A DNA stretch of 14,817 bases from Romeriopsis sp046049545 (GTDB taxonomy: Bacteria; Cyanobacteriota; Cyanobacteriia; Leptolyngbyales; Leptolyngbyaceae). The notes below the pieces were generated by a model. It searched no databases and had not been told where the DNA came from. It saw only the letters and a list, made by a program, of their open reading frames with translations. Positions within the stretch are counted from its first letter, which is position 1; every line of letters starts with the position of its first letter. A program made the position numbers and the translations under genes. Below are positions 6,641-14,078 of this stretch, piece after piece. The DNA lies in assembly GCA_046049545.1 (NCBI GenBank), contig JBJORF010000103.1, positions 1 to 14,817 of the forward strand, read 5' to 3'.

Positions 6641-7438
6641 ATGCCGCACCTCGCCGACCAAACGATTCTGATTACCCGATCGACGGGTCAATCCAGCGAA
6701 TTTCAACGGCTGCTCACTGCTGAAGGGGCGACGATCGTCGAGATGCCCGCCCTGGAAATTCAGCCTCCGTCGAGTTGGGCGGCTTTAGACAGCGCGATCG
6801 GGAATTTGGGGCAATTTGACTGGCTATTTCTCACCTCAACCAATGCCGTGGACTATTTCACCGAGCGATTACTGGAACAGGGAAGAGACTATCGCGATCT
6901 GCACCGTGTAAAAATTGCCGTTGTGGGTGAGAAAACGGCACAATCGCTCAAACAACGGGGCATTAATCCGGATTATATTCCGCCGAATTTTGTCGCCGAT
7001 GCGTTGATTGAACATTTTCCGATCGCCCCCAACGGTCAGCACATTCTATTTCCACGGGTTGAAAGTGGGGGGCGCGAAGTGCTGGTACAGGAATTTACCG
7101 ATCGGGGTGCCCAGGTGACTGAAGTCGCCGCTTACCAATCAGGATGCCCGCACCAAGCCGATCCGGCGGCGATCGCGGCCCTCGAACAAGGTCGCATCAA
7201 CTTTATCACCTTCGCCAGCTCCAAAACCGTAAAACACTTTTGTCAATTGTTGCGGCAATCCTTAGGCGAACAGTGGGCCACGGTACTCGATCCGGTGGTA
7301 GTCGCCTCGATCGGGCCGCAAACCAGTCTGACTTGCCAAGCCTTATTCGGGCGGGTAGACCTAGAAGCGAAGGAATACACCCTGCCGGGATTGACCCAGG
7401 CGATCGTTGAATTTGTGGCCCAAAAGCCGCTACGCTAG
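6641..7438 (+). CDS. hemD: Uroporphyrinogen-III synthase
   Basis: The enzyme closes hydroxymethylbilane with inversion of ring D to make uroporphyrinogen III, the precursor of haem, chlorophyll, bilins, sirohaem and cobalamin. The 265 residues show the two-lobe HemD pattern: ILITRSTGQSSEF at 9-21, WLFLTSTNAVDYF at 61-73, VKIAVVGEKTA at 90-100, ILFPR at 135-139, the Tyr-containing VAAYQSG at 162-168, ITFASSKTVKHF at 189-200, VASIGPQTSLTC at 221-232 and EYTLPGLTQAIVEF at 245-258. HemD sequences diverge widely, so the identification rests on this ordered set plus cobA next door. There is no clear Shine-Dalgarno before the ATG; the start is chosen because the first beta strand follows directly. 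hisA begins 33 bases after the stop, so hemD and hisA may share a transcript. Confidence 0.92.
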   Translation: MPHLADQTILITRSTGQSSEFQRLLTAEGATIVEMPALEIQPPSSWAALDSAIGNLGQFDWLFLTSTNAVDYFTERLLEQGRDYRDLHRVKIAVVGEKTAQSLKQRGINPDYIPPNFVADALIEHFPIAPNGQHILFPRVESGGREVLVQEFTDRGAQVTEVAAYQSGCPHQADPAAIAALEQGRINFITFASSKTVKHFCQLLRQSLGEQWATVLDPVVVASIGPQTSLTCQALFGRVDLEAKEYTLPGLTQAIVEFVAQKPLR

Positions 7439-7471
7439 CTTGCAGTCAATTTTGAGCAAGACGGAAGGGCC

Positions 7472-8236
7472 ATGGAAATTATTCCCGCGATCGATTTGTT
7501 GGGCGGCAAATGCGTCCGGCTATACCAAGGCGACTATGCCCAGTCCGAGGTCTTTGGCGATGACCCGGTGGCGGTGGCCCAAGGCTGGGAAGCGCAGGGG
7601 GCGACGCGGCTGCACTTGGTCGATCTCGATGGGGCGAAGTCCGGTGAACCCGTGAACCTACCCGCGATCGCAGCGATCACAGCGGCCCTCAACATCCCGG
7701 TGCAAGTCGGCGGTGGCCTGCGCGATCGGGTCAGAGTTGAGCAGTTATTAAACCTTGGCGTGCAGCGGGTGATCCTCGGCACGATCGCGGTGGAAAATCC
7801 CGCCCTCGTCGGCGAGCTTTGCGCGGCCTTTCCCCAGCAAATCGTTGTCGGCATCGATGCGCGGAACGGCAAAGTCGCGACCAAGGGCTGGCTCGAAACC
7901 TCCGAAGTCGAAGCAACGGAACTCGCGGGTCGGATGGCAAAATTTGGCGCGGCGGCGATCATTTACACCGACATCCACCGCGACGGTACGATGCAGGGGC
8001 CGAACCTGGAAGCCCTGCGGGAACTGGCCGAAAGCATCGATATTCCGGTGATCGCCTCCGGGGGGGTGAGTTCGGTGCAGGATTTGGTCAACTTGCTGAA
8101 GCTCGAACCCGTGGGGGTGACGGGCGCGATCGTTGGGCGCGCGATCTATACCGGGGATGTCAATCTCAGCGATGCGATCCGGGCTGTCAGTTGGCGCGAT
8201 GTCCCACCGGAAGGGGAAATGACCTATCTGGCATAA
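7472..8236 (+). CDS. hisA: ProFAR isomerase (histidine biosynthesis)
   Basis: HisA is 1-(5-phosphoribosyl)-5-[(5-phosphoribosylamino)methylideneamino]imidazole-4-carboxamide isomerase. It opens the ribose ring of ProFAR in the fourth step of histidine synthesis. The 254-residue (beta/alpha)8 barrel carries both catalytic aspartates: Asp 8 (IPAIDLLGG) and Asp 129 (VVGIDARNG). The phosphate-binding loops are VQVGGGLRD (78-85 region) and ASGGVSS (195-201). LHLVDLDGAK (48-56) and YTDIHRDGTMQGPN (165-178) are also diagnostic, the latter of HisA over HisF. A purine-rich GGAAGG lies just before the ATG. No other his gene is in the window, which fits the scattered histidine genes of cyanobacteria. 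Its closeness to hemD (33 bases) suggests shared transcription without an obvious functional link. Confidence 0.97.
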   Translation: MEIIPAIDLLGGKCVRLYQGDYAQSEVFGDDPVAVAQGWEAQGATRLHLVDLDGAKSGEPVNLPAIAAITAALNIPVQVGGGLRDRVRVEQLLNLGVQRVILGTIAVENPALVGELCAAFPQQIVVGIDARNGKVATKGWLETSEVEATELAGRMAKFGAAAIIYTDIHRDGTMQGPNLEALRELAESIDIPVIASGGVSSVQDLVNLLKLEPVGVTGAIVGRAIYTGDVNLSDAIRAVSWRDVPPEGEMTYLA

Positions 8237-8345
8237 CTGTCGCTGGATTGACGAGCATCGCCGCATTTGATAGCCGGCAGCGCGGTTTGGGCAAGCTAAA
8301 CCGAACTCCCTCTAAACCTCGCTGTCGTTCGCTATTCCTTAACCC

Positions 8346-9554
8346 ATGACAATGCGGATTCTTGTGCTGGAAAAATATCCGTCCTCCGATCGCGGCGGGC
8401 AGGAACGTAGCCTCGTTGATGTCATGCAGCAGTTGGCCCAGCAAGGCCACCGGATCACCTTGCTCCATGCCAATCCCGGCGATTTATTGCCGCGCTACGA
8501 AACCTTTTGCGATCGGATTCTGCCCGTCCATGGCTTTGCTCTATCCCCACGACTCAAACCGACACCCTGGCAGTTTTTCCAAGATCTTCAACGGGTGAAG
8601 CGATGGTTGGCCGACTGGAAACGGGAACAGGCCGACCCAAGCGATTCCGGCACCCTGATCTACATCAACCAGTTCTACGACGCGCCGTTTGCCGCCCACC
8701 TGAGTCGCAGCCTGAAGCTGCCGCTGGTCTGTCACCTGCGCTTGCCCGCACCGGAGCGCTTAGATTGGCAACGTCGCTGGGCCTTGCAGCAAATTGATCA
8801 GTTCATCGCCGTCTCCGCAGCCAACCGCCAAGGCTGGCTGCCCCAAGTCACTGCCCCGATCGCGGTGGTCCACAACGGCATGCACCCCGCCCAGTTCCAG
8901 CGTCAGCAGACCCTAGCCGAACTGCGGCAGCAATGGCAGATCCCGGTGAGCGATCGGGTGATCGCCTACGTCGGTCGCCTCGATCGCCGCAAGGGTCTGG
9001 AAACCCTGATTAAAGCCTTCGCCCAAGTACAGCACCAGCAGCCCCACAGCCGTCTCGTGATCGCAGGCAAACCCCTGCTCGATGCCGCCAGCTATCGCAC
9101 CGAACTCGAAACCCTCGCCACGGAATTGGGACTGGCCGATCGCGTACGATTCCTCGGTCATGTCCCCAATGCCACCGCGATTTTTCAATTGAGTGATGTC
9201 GCCGTCGTGCCCAGCCAATGGGCCGAACCCTGTGCCCGATCGATCATTGAAGCAATGCTCAGTGGTACGCCCGTGATCGCCAGTCGGGTCGGGGGCAACG
9301 TCGAACTGCTCGGCGATGACTTTGCCGCCGGCCTGTTTACCGCCAAGGATGTCGATCACCTGGCCCAAACCCTGATGGCTCATCTCAATTGGCGGGATGC
9401 ACAACCGGAGTTAGGCGATCGCATTGCCCAAGCCGCCAAAGCGCGCTTCAATCTGGCCGACAAAGTGGACAGCATCGCCCAGATCATGGCGCAAACGCTA
9501 ACCCCTCAACCACAACCCCACCCGATCGTGGGGTATCGCCCGATCGAGTCCTAG
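8346..9554 (+). CDS. GT4-type glycosyltransferase (GT-B fold)
   Basis: This 402-residue protein has the two Rossmann-like halves of a GT-B transferase. The N-terminal part has MRILVLEKYPSSDRGGQE (3-20), with the acceptor-side GG loop, and YINQFYDAPFAAH (106-118). FIAVSAANR (153-161) and VVHNGMHP (174-181) mark the hinge. The C-terminal part has VIAYVGRLDRRKGLETLI (205-222), VRFLGHVPN (267-275) and the nucleotide-sugar EX7E motif at Glu 294-Glu 302 (AEPCARSIIEAM). Sugar donor and acceptor cannot be read from the sequence. There is no membrane segment or signal peptide. An ATG at 8355 is an alternative start three codons in, and neither has a clear Shine-Dalgarno. It lies 110 bases upstream of the GH57 gene, which suggests a polysaccharide or glycogen-related job; that link is inference. 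Confidence 0.9.
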   Translation: MTMRILVLEKYPSSDRGGQERSLVDVMQQLAQQGHRITLLHANPGDLLPRYETFCDRILPVHGFALSPRLKPTPWQFFQDLQRVKRWLADWKREQADPSDSGTLIYINQFYDAPFAAHLSRSLKLPLVCHLRLPAPERLDWQRRWALQQIDQFIAVSAANRQGWLPQVTAPIAVVHNGMHPAQFQRQQTLAELRQQWQIPVSDRVIAYVGRLDRRKGLETLIKAFAQVQHQQPHSRLVIAGKPLLDAASYRTELETLATELGLADRVRFLGHVPNATAIFQLSDVAVVPSQWAEPCARSIIEAMLSGTPVIASRVGGNVELLGDDFAAGLFTAKDVDHLAQTLMAHLNWRDAQPELGDRIAQAAKARFNLADKVDSIAQIMAQTLTPQPQPHPIVGYRPIES

Positions 9555-9631
9555 GGATCAGACAGCGATCGTGCGCAGCGCCGCGATCAGTTCTGCCGCA
9601 CCGGATACGCTTTTGCCGTGCCCCTTGGCTG

Positions 9632-9637
9632 TACAAT
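9632..9637 (+). promoter_or_regulatory. Candidate -10 element of the GH57 gene
   Basis: TACAAT preceded by TG lies 27 bases before the ATG, which would give a short leader holding the GGAGA site at 9653-9657. No convincing -35 stands at the right distance. Confidence 0.3.
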
Positions 9638-9664
9638 TGGGTTCTACCAGCCGGAGAAATCCCT

Positions 9665-11257
9665 ATGAGCCTTGGCTATCTTGCCCTCGTCCTCCACGCG
9701 CACCTCCCCTTCGTGCGTCACCCTGAAAGTGACTATGTGCTGGAAGAAGAATGGCTGCACGAAGCAATTATCGAGACCTACGTCCCGTTAATTCACGTGT
9801 TTGAAGGTCTGCGGCGCGACGGCATTGATTTCAAAATCACGATGAGCATGACACCGCCGCTAACGGCGATGCTAACTGATCCGCTGCTGCAAGAACGCTT
9901 TGACGAATACCTCAGCAAACTCGAAGAGCTGATGGAATTGGAAATCGATCGCCATGCGCGGGGCGACGGTCATATGAAATATTTGGCAGATTACTATGCC
10001 AAGGAATTTCACGAAGTCCGGCTCACCTGGGAACGCTACGATCGCAACTTGATCAGCGCGTTTAAGCAATTCATCGACAGCAATAACCTGGAAATCATCA
10101 CCTGCGGGGCCACCCACGGCTACCTACCGTTGATGAAAATGTATCCCCAGGCCGTCTGGTCACAGGTTCAAGTCGCCTGCGAATCCTACGAAGAGACCTT
10201 TGGCCGCGCGCCGAAGGGAATTTGGCTCCCGGAATGCGCTTACTACGAAGGCGTAGAACGGATGCTAGCTGATGCCGGACTGCGCTATTTCCTCACCGAT
10301 GGCCATGGCATTCTTTATGCAAGGCCGCGCCCTCGCTTCGGCACCTACGCCCCGATCTTCACCGAACCCGGTGTCGCCGCCTTTGGCCGGGATCATGAAT
10401 CCTCCCAGCAGGTGTGGTCTTCCGTCGTCGGCTACCCAGGGGCACCGGAGTACCGCGAATTTTACCGTGACCTCGGCTGGGATGCCGAGTATGAGTACAT
10501 CAAGCCCTACATCATGCCCAACGGCCAACGCAAAAACGTCGGCGTGAAATATCACAAGATCACCGGGAAGGGGGTCGCCTCCTCTGACAAGCAGCTCTAC
10601 GATCCTTACTGGGCTAAGGAAAAAGCCGCCGACCATGCAGGCAACTTCATGGAAAATCGGCAGAAGCAAGTTGAGCATCTGCATGGCGTAATGGGCCGCA
10701 AACCGATCATCGTCTCCCCCTACGACGCGGAACTGTTCGGTCACTGGTGGTATGAAGGGCCTTGGTTTATCGACTACCTCTGTCGCAAGTCCTGGTATGA
10801 CCAAAGTAGCTATGAAATGACCCACCTGGCGGACTACCTGCGCGACAATCCCACGCAGCAGGTCTGTCGACCGTCCCAATCGAGCTGGGGCTACAAGGGG
10901 TTCCACGAATACTGGTTGAATGAGACCAACGCCTGGGTCTACCCGCACCTGCACAAAGCGGCGGAGCGGATGATCGAGCTGGCGCGAATGGAACCGACCG
11001 ACGAACTGGAATGGCGGGCATTAAATCAAGCCGCACGGGAAGTCCTGCTGGCACAATCGTCTGACTGGGCCTTCATTATGCGGACGGGCACGATGGTGCC
11101 CTATGCCGTACGGCGTACCCGATCGCACGTGCAGCGCTTTACTAAGCTCTACGAAGATTTGAAAGCCGGGAAAGTCGATGCTGGCTGGTTGGAGAAAGTC
11201 GAAGCGATCGATAATATCTTCCCGAATATTAACTATCGGGTTTATCGACCGATGTAG
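9665..11257 (+). CDS. GH57 family 1,4-alpha-glucan branching-type enzyme
   Basis: GH57 branching enzymes cut an alpha-1,4-glucan and rejoin it by an alpha-1,6 bond during glycogen synthesis, using a retaining mechanism. The 530 residues fit the roughly 520-560 of that group. Visible motifs are YLALVLHAHLPFVRHPE (5-21) with His 11 and His 13, ITCGATHGYLPL (145-156), GIWLPECAYY (185-194) with the nucleophile candidate Glu 190, IIVSPYDAELFGHWWYEGP (348-366) with acid/base candidate Asp 354, and the aromatic SSWGYKGF (406-413). The last 100 residues are the helical C-terminal domain, including SSDWAFIMRTGTM (465-477). The frame stays open for 92 codons upstream, overlapping the GT4 gene, but that stretch is Arg/Pro/Ser-rich out-of-frame sequence. 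The ATG at 9665 has GGAGA about 8 bases before it and opens the conserved domain. The GT4 gene is directly upstream. Whether the enzyme branches or disproportionates glucan cannot be settled by sequence. Confidence 0.93.
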   Translation: MSLGYLALVLHAHLPFVRHPESDYVLEEEWLHEAIIETYVPLIHVFEGLRRDGIDFKITMSMTPPLTAMLTDPLLQERFDEYLSKLEELMELEIDRHARGDGHMKYLADYYAKEFHEVRLTWERYDRNLISAFKQFIDSNNLEIITCGATHGYLPLMKMYPQAVWSQVQVACESYEETFGRAPKGIWLPECAYYEGVERMLADAGLRYFLTDGHGILYARPRPRFGTYAPIFTEPGVAAFGRDHESSQQVWSSVVGYPGAPEYREFYRDLGWDAEYEYIKPYIMPNGQRKNVGVKYHKITGKGVASSDKQLYDPYWAKEKAADHAGNFMENRQKQVEHLHGVMGRKPIIVSPYDAELFGHWWYEGPWFIDYLCRKSWYDQSSYEMTHLADYLRDNPTQQVCRPSQSSWGYKGFHEYWLNETNAWVYPHLHKAAERMIELARMEPTDELEWRALNQAAREVLLAQSSDWAFIMRTGTMVPYAVRRTRSHVQRFTKLYEDLKAGKVDAGWLEKVEAIDNIFPNINYRVYRPM

Positions 11258-11275
11258 GGTGAGCGTTGCTCACCC
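11257..11275. repeat. Perfect hairpin in the convergent GH57/DUF3181-like junction
   Basis: GGGTGAGC (11257-11264) and GCTCACCC (11268-11275) form an 8-bp stem with a 3-base loop. It starts at the last base of the GH57 stop codon. There is no T run on either side, so it is not a classical terminator, but it may end or stabilise transcripts from either direction. Confidence 0.75.
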
Positions 11276-11279
11276 GATG

Positions 11280-11307
11280 CTATAACCCATTACAGATCCC
11301 GTTATAG
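11280..11307. repeat. Inverted repeat spanning the stop of the DUF3181-like gene
   Basis: CTATAAC (11280-11286) and GTTATAG (11301-11307) are exact inverted copies separated by 14 bases. The right copy contains the minus-strand stop codon. A direct AGATCCCG repeat overlaps this region. Confidence 0.6.
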
Positions 11308-11601
11308 ATCCCGCGCAAATTCTTCCAATGCGTCCATCAAATGCATCTGGCACTGGGCGGGAATTAGCTGAATCAACGGAATCTCCTGCTTCCCGCCCCC
11401 AACCTGAATCGACATCGCCGTTAGGGCCGCTGTCACGGCTGGCTCCGTCAATTTCCCCTCAATAATCAGCGGATACAACTGCTCCGCCAACGGCACATGC
11501 AACTTGGCATCGTTCAGGTGTAGATGCCATTTGGCAATGTCGATGTACACTTGCTCGCCGATCACAGCGGCTAGGCCTTCCACAGCTTCTGATGGATTCA
11601 T
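11302..11601 (-). CDS. Small conserved cyanobacterial protein, DUF3181-like
   Basis: The 99-residue protein begins MNPSEAVEGLAAVIGEQVYIDIAKWHLHL in outline. It contains AKLHVPLAEQLYPLI and a C-terminal GGGKQEIPLIQLIP segment. This pattern resembles, as I recall it, a small protein of unknown function widespread in cyanobacteria (DUF3181). It is soluble, with no signal peptide. The frame stays open 29 codons further upstream, but that part lacks the conserved pattern. The ATG at 11601 has a GGGGAGA site about 8 bases before it, so it is preferred. The gene follows the 2TM gene by 34 bases on the same strand and probably shares its transcript. It converges on the GH57 gene. No function can be offered. 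Confidence 0.82.
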   Translation of the reverse strand: MNPSEAVEGLAAVIGEQVYIDIAKWHLHLNDAKLHVPLAEQLYPLIIEGKLTEPAVTAALTAMSIQVGGGKQEIPLIQLIPAQCQMHLMDALEEFARDL

Positions 11602-11635
11602 GACATTCTCCCCGAAACGTATACTCGATTCTGGC

Positions 11636-11887
11636 TTACTCCGATTCTGGCAGTGAATAGTCGGCGATCGCGAAAACATAGATCGCATGGGCCACCAATG
11701 CCGCGAACCACACCCCAGTCACATACTTCGACCAGGGCCAGTCGGCATGTTGCACCATGCGGAAAAACCACATCCCGGAGTTGAGCGCCGTGAAGGCGGC
11801 GACATGGGTCGCAAAGGTCATCCGATCGTCAAGGCGACGATATTCGGGATCATCACGGGTCGGAACACGAGACCAACGGGGCGGCAT
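11636..11887 (-). CDS. Small 2TM-domain membrane protein
   Basis: The 83-residue protein starts MPPRWSRVPTRDDPEYRRLDD, a charged cytoplasmic head. Two hydrophobic helices follow: about 23-42 (TFATHVAAFTALNSGMWFF) and about 55-74 (VTGVWFAALVAHAIYVFAI). The middle turn HADWPWSKY and the helix ending in HAIYVF match the general 2TM-domain pattern of small bacterial membrane proteins of unknown role. The start at 11887 is preferred over an ATG nine codons upstream because GAGG lies 5 bases before it, while the upstream ATG has no ribosome binding site. It is the first gene of a probable two-gene unit with the DUF3181-like gene. Confidence 0.83.
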   Translation of the reverse strand: MPPRWSRVPTRDDPEYRRLDDRMTFATHVAAFTALNSGMWFFRMVQHADWPWSKYVTGVWFAALVAHAIYVFAIADYSLPESE

Positions 11888-12284
11888 AGCAACCTCAATC
11901 CATAAATCAAACAATTTTTGCTTATTCCCATACTAAACACATCTGGCAACCGATCCGAGCGAATCTCCTACTGAGCTTAATCATCCCGGCACTGAATCCG
12001 CCAAGCGATAGGGCACAACCCCAAAAACTCCACCCTATGGCAGTTGTCCCCAGTGCGCTAGCTTGTCATGATCGACAATGAAAGCACCGCCATAACCGCT
12101 TACCGTCGAGCGGTGCGATGCGCGCCTTGTCACCCAGGCGATCGCGCATCGCAACATTGAAACAATTGATAATTAACGATTGTCAAGCAATTCTTAAGTT
12201 CGGCGGTTTAGCGCTACTGATTCTCTGGCGATAGTTTTAGAATCTAGGTTAATCATCGATTTTTATTCTTTGGCCTGACGACCT
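11888..12284. other. 397-base non-coding region with overlapping inverted repeats
   Basis: This gap separates divergent genes. No tRNA or credible protein gene was seen. The left part should hold the promoter of the minus-strand 2TM gene; no good boxes were found. The centre (12084-12152) holds several inverted repeats, listed separately. From 12153 to 12284 the sequence is AT-rich. A possible -10, TAGAAT (12238-12243), lies 41 bases before the next start codon but has no convincing -35. Confidence 0.6.
12084..12152. repeat. Overlapping inverted repeats (possible structured RNA or operator)
   Basis: Three pairings are exact. GCACCG (12084-12089) pairs with CGGTGC (12111-12116). ACCGCT (12095-12100) pairs with AGCGGT (12109-12114). 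GCGATGCGCG (12115-12124) pairs with CGCGCATCGC (12143-12152), a 10-bp stem. The first two compete for the same bases, and the third shares two bases with the first. The right arm includes a GCGATCGC (HIP1) site. Confidence 0.65.
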
Positions 12285-12872
12285 GTGACACGTACCCACA
12301 CCCCACGCCGTAATAGCACGCCGCGCCGCCAACGCCATTTGGCGGTGATTGAGCTGCCCGATGAGATTTCGGCGTTTCAGGCCTATCGCCTGTTGCAATA
12401 CCATGGCGTGTCTCCGGAAAATCTGGCGATCGTCGGCGAGGGCTACAGTAGCCCCGATCGCATTGGGCTGCTGCGCCCGTTCCAAATTGCCCGCCGCAAA
12501 GCCAGTAAACGCCTGATCCAATGCGGCAGTATCGGTGCGGTGATGGGCTTTTTCAGTGCGGCCTGGATGAGCTTTCAGCCCCATCACCTGAATCAACTCA
12601 CGCTGCTCCATGCCCAAATTCACAGTGAAGTGCAGCAGTTCCCCAATGGCCTACTGTGGTTGCTGTTGCCAATGGTGAGTGGGCTACTCTGCGGGCTAGC
12701 GGGTGCGATCGTCGGGGGCTGTTTGGGCTTTTTTGGGGAGGGGACGGCGGCGGGGATTTATCGGCATCGCTTGCGGCAGGGGCATTATTTGTTGATGATT
12801 GAAGGGTCGGAGAAGCTGGTGCGCTGGTGCCAAGAAGTGCTGAGCCAATATTCCAATTCCCGACTGTACTGA
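12285..12872 (+). CDS. Conserved-type membrane protein with Gly-rich helices
   Basis: This 195-residue protein starts at a GTG. After a basic N-terminus (TRTHTPRRNSTPRRQR) comes a soluble domain, LAVIELPDEISAFQAYRLLQYHGVSPENLAIVG in outline (19-51). It resembles the N-terminal half of cyanobacterial general-stress-like proteins, which read an index-like beta-alpha-beta motif. A Gly-rich hydrophobic helix (80-96) and a longer hydrophobic pair (121-151, rich in GxxxG: SGLLCGLAGAIVGGCLGFFGEG) follow. The C-terminal HYLLMIEGSEKLVRWCQEVLSQY forms a second beta-alpha-like unit. There is no clear ribosome binding site, so the GTG is chosen by frame and length; a start further inside is possible. ribD begins 33 bases after the stop, so co-transcription is likely. 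The function is unknown; Gly-rich helices suggest tight helix packing in the membrane. Confidence 0.78.
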   Translation: MTRTHTPRRNSTPRRQRHLAVIELPDEISAFQAYRLLQYHGVSPENLAIVGEGYSSPDRIGLLRPFQIARRKASKRLIQCGSIGAVMGFFSAAWMSFQPHHLNQLTLLHAQIHSEVQQFPNGLLWLLLPMVSGLLCGLAGAIVGGCLGFFGEGTAAGIYRHRLRQGHYLLMIEGSEKLVRWCQEVLSQYSNSRLY

Positions 12873-12901
12873 GTTTTGACGACGTAATGAGTTTGACGGC
12901 G
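12871..12901 (+). repeat. Short imperfect direct repeat before ribD
   Basis: GAGTTTTGACGACG (12871-12884) and GAGTTTGACGGCG (12889-12901) are near copies filling the gap between the membrane-protein stop and the ribD start. Only a weak purine stretch (GGCGGA) stands near the ribD ATG. Confidence 0.5.
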
Positions 12902-12905
12902 GACT

Positions 12906-14006
12906 ATGCCCGAGCCTGCACCCACTGATCGCGATCGGCAACTCATCCAGCGATGTCTCGAATTAGCGGCCCAAGCCACGGGCCAGACCGCTCCGAATCC
13001 GCTCGTCGGGGCTGTGATTGTTCAAGGTGAAACCATTGTGGGCGAAGGCTTTCACCCGAAAGCAGGCGAACCCCATGCGGAAGTGTTTGCGCTACGGCAG
13101 GCGGGCGATCGAGCGCGGGGCGGAACACTCTACGTCAACCTCGAACCCTGTAGTCATCAGGGACGCACACCGCCCTGTGCCGATGCCGTGATCGATGCGG
13201 GTTTGCAGCGGGTCGTGATCGGCATGGTTGACCCCAATCCCTTGGTGCAGGGGCGGGGGATTGAACGCCTACGTCAGGCGGGAATTGAAGTGGTCGTGGG
13301 GGTTGAGACCGAGGCTTGTCAACGGTTGAATGAGGCGTTTGTGCATCGAATTTTGCATCGTCAACCCTTTGGCATCTTGAAATACGCCATGACCCTGGAT
13401 GGCAAAATCGCCGCCAGTACGGGCCACAGCCAATGGATTACCAGTCCCGAAGCCCGATCGCGGGTGCATCAGCTACGCGCCGCCTGTGATGCGGTGATCG
13501 TCGGCGGTAACACGCTCCGTCAGGACAATCCCGCCCTCACCACCCACGGCCACAGCGTTCACCAACCGCGCCGCGTGGTCATGAGCCGATCGCTGGATCT
13601 CCCGATCGCCGCACAGCTCTGGGATGTGTCAGTTGCACCGACGATCGTCTTTACGCAAACCGGAGCGAATCCCACGGTGCAGCAAACCCTGCGCGATCGG
13701 GGAGTCACCGTGATCGAACTGGCCGCACTCGACCCCATGGCGGTGATGGCACAACTCTACGACCAAGGCTGCATGAGCATCCTCTGGGAATGTGGCGGTA
13801 CCCTCGCCGCCGCCGCCCTGCAATCCGGCGCAATTCACAAAATCTGGGCCTTCATCGCCCCCAAAATCATCGGTGGCAGCGGCAACTTCAGCCCCGTGGG
13901 TGACATGGGTTTCGGCCAAATGACCGACGCACTGCCGTTGGATCAGCTGCGAATCGAACCGATCGGCCCCGACTTCCTGATCGAGGGCTACCTCCCATCG
14001 AATTAA
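12906..14006 (+). CDS. ribD: Bifunctional riboflavin deaminase/reductase
   Basis: RibD carries out two consecutive steps of riboflavin synthesis in the cytoplasm: deamination of the pyrimidine made by GTP cyclohydrolase II, then NADPH-dependent reduction of the ribose side chain. The 366 residues match the full bifunctional form. The deaminase half (about 1-150) has APNPLVGAVIV (29-39), zinc ligands in PHAEV (His 57, catalytic Glu 59) and PCSHQGRTPPC (Cys 82, Cys 91). The reductase half (about 155-363) has LKYAMTLDGKIAASTG (158-172), WITSPEAR (177-184), DAVIVGGNTLRQDNPALT (195-212), ILWECGGTLAAALL-like (292-304), APKIIGG (318-324) and DFLIEGY (356-362). All metal ligands are present, so it should be active. 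It follows the membrane-protein gene by 33 bases. No other rib gene and no FMN riboswitch pattern was seen nearby. Confidence 0.96.
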   Translation: MPEPAPTDRDRQLIQRCLELAAQATGQTAPNPLVGAVIVQGETIVGEGFHPKAGEPHAEVFALRQAGDRARGGTLYVNLEPCSHQGRTPPCADAVIDAGLQRVVIGMVDPNPLVQGRGIERLRQAGIEVVVGVETEACQRLNEAFVHRILHRQPFGILKYAMTLDGKIAASTGHSQWITSPEARSRVHQLRAACDAVIVGGNTLRQDNPALTTHGHSVHQPRRVVMSRSLDLPIAAQLWDVSVAPTIVFTQTGANPTVQQTLRDRGVTVIELAALDPMAVMAQLYDQGCMSILWECGGTLAAAALQSGAIHKIWAFIAPKIIGGSGNFSPVGDMGFGQMTDALPLDQLRIEPIGPDFLIEGYLPSN

Positions 14007-14078
14007 CCGCCGCCCCAAAAAATCCTGTGTCCAATCCCCCAATCCCGGAGACAATAGGAACATGACACCGAAAGGCTT

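Noticed and set aside
7439..7471. Separate promoter for hisA in the hemD-hisA gap
   Set aside because: The gap is only 33 bases and shows no -10 or -35 boxes; read-through from hemD is simpler.
8283..8303. CGGTTT/AAACCG hairpin between hisA and the GT4 gene as a terminator
   Set aside because: The stem is only 6 bp and no T run follows.
9515..9534. ACCCCAC/GTGGGGT hairpin near the end of the GT4 gene as a terminator
   Set aside because: It lies within the coding sequence and no T run follows.
12068..12160. Thirty-codon ORF (MIDNESTAITAYRR...) in the long intergenic region
   Set aside because: There is no ribosome binding site, and the frame runs across the inverted repeats, which explain the sequence better.
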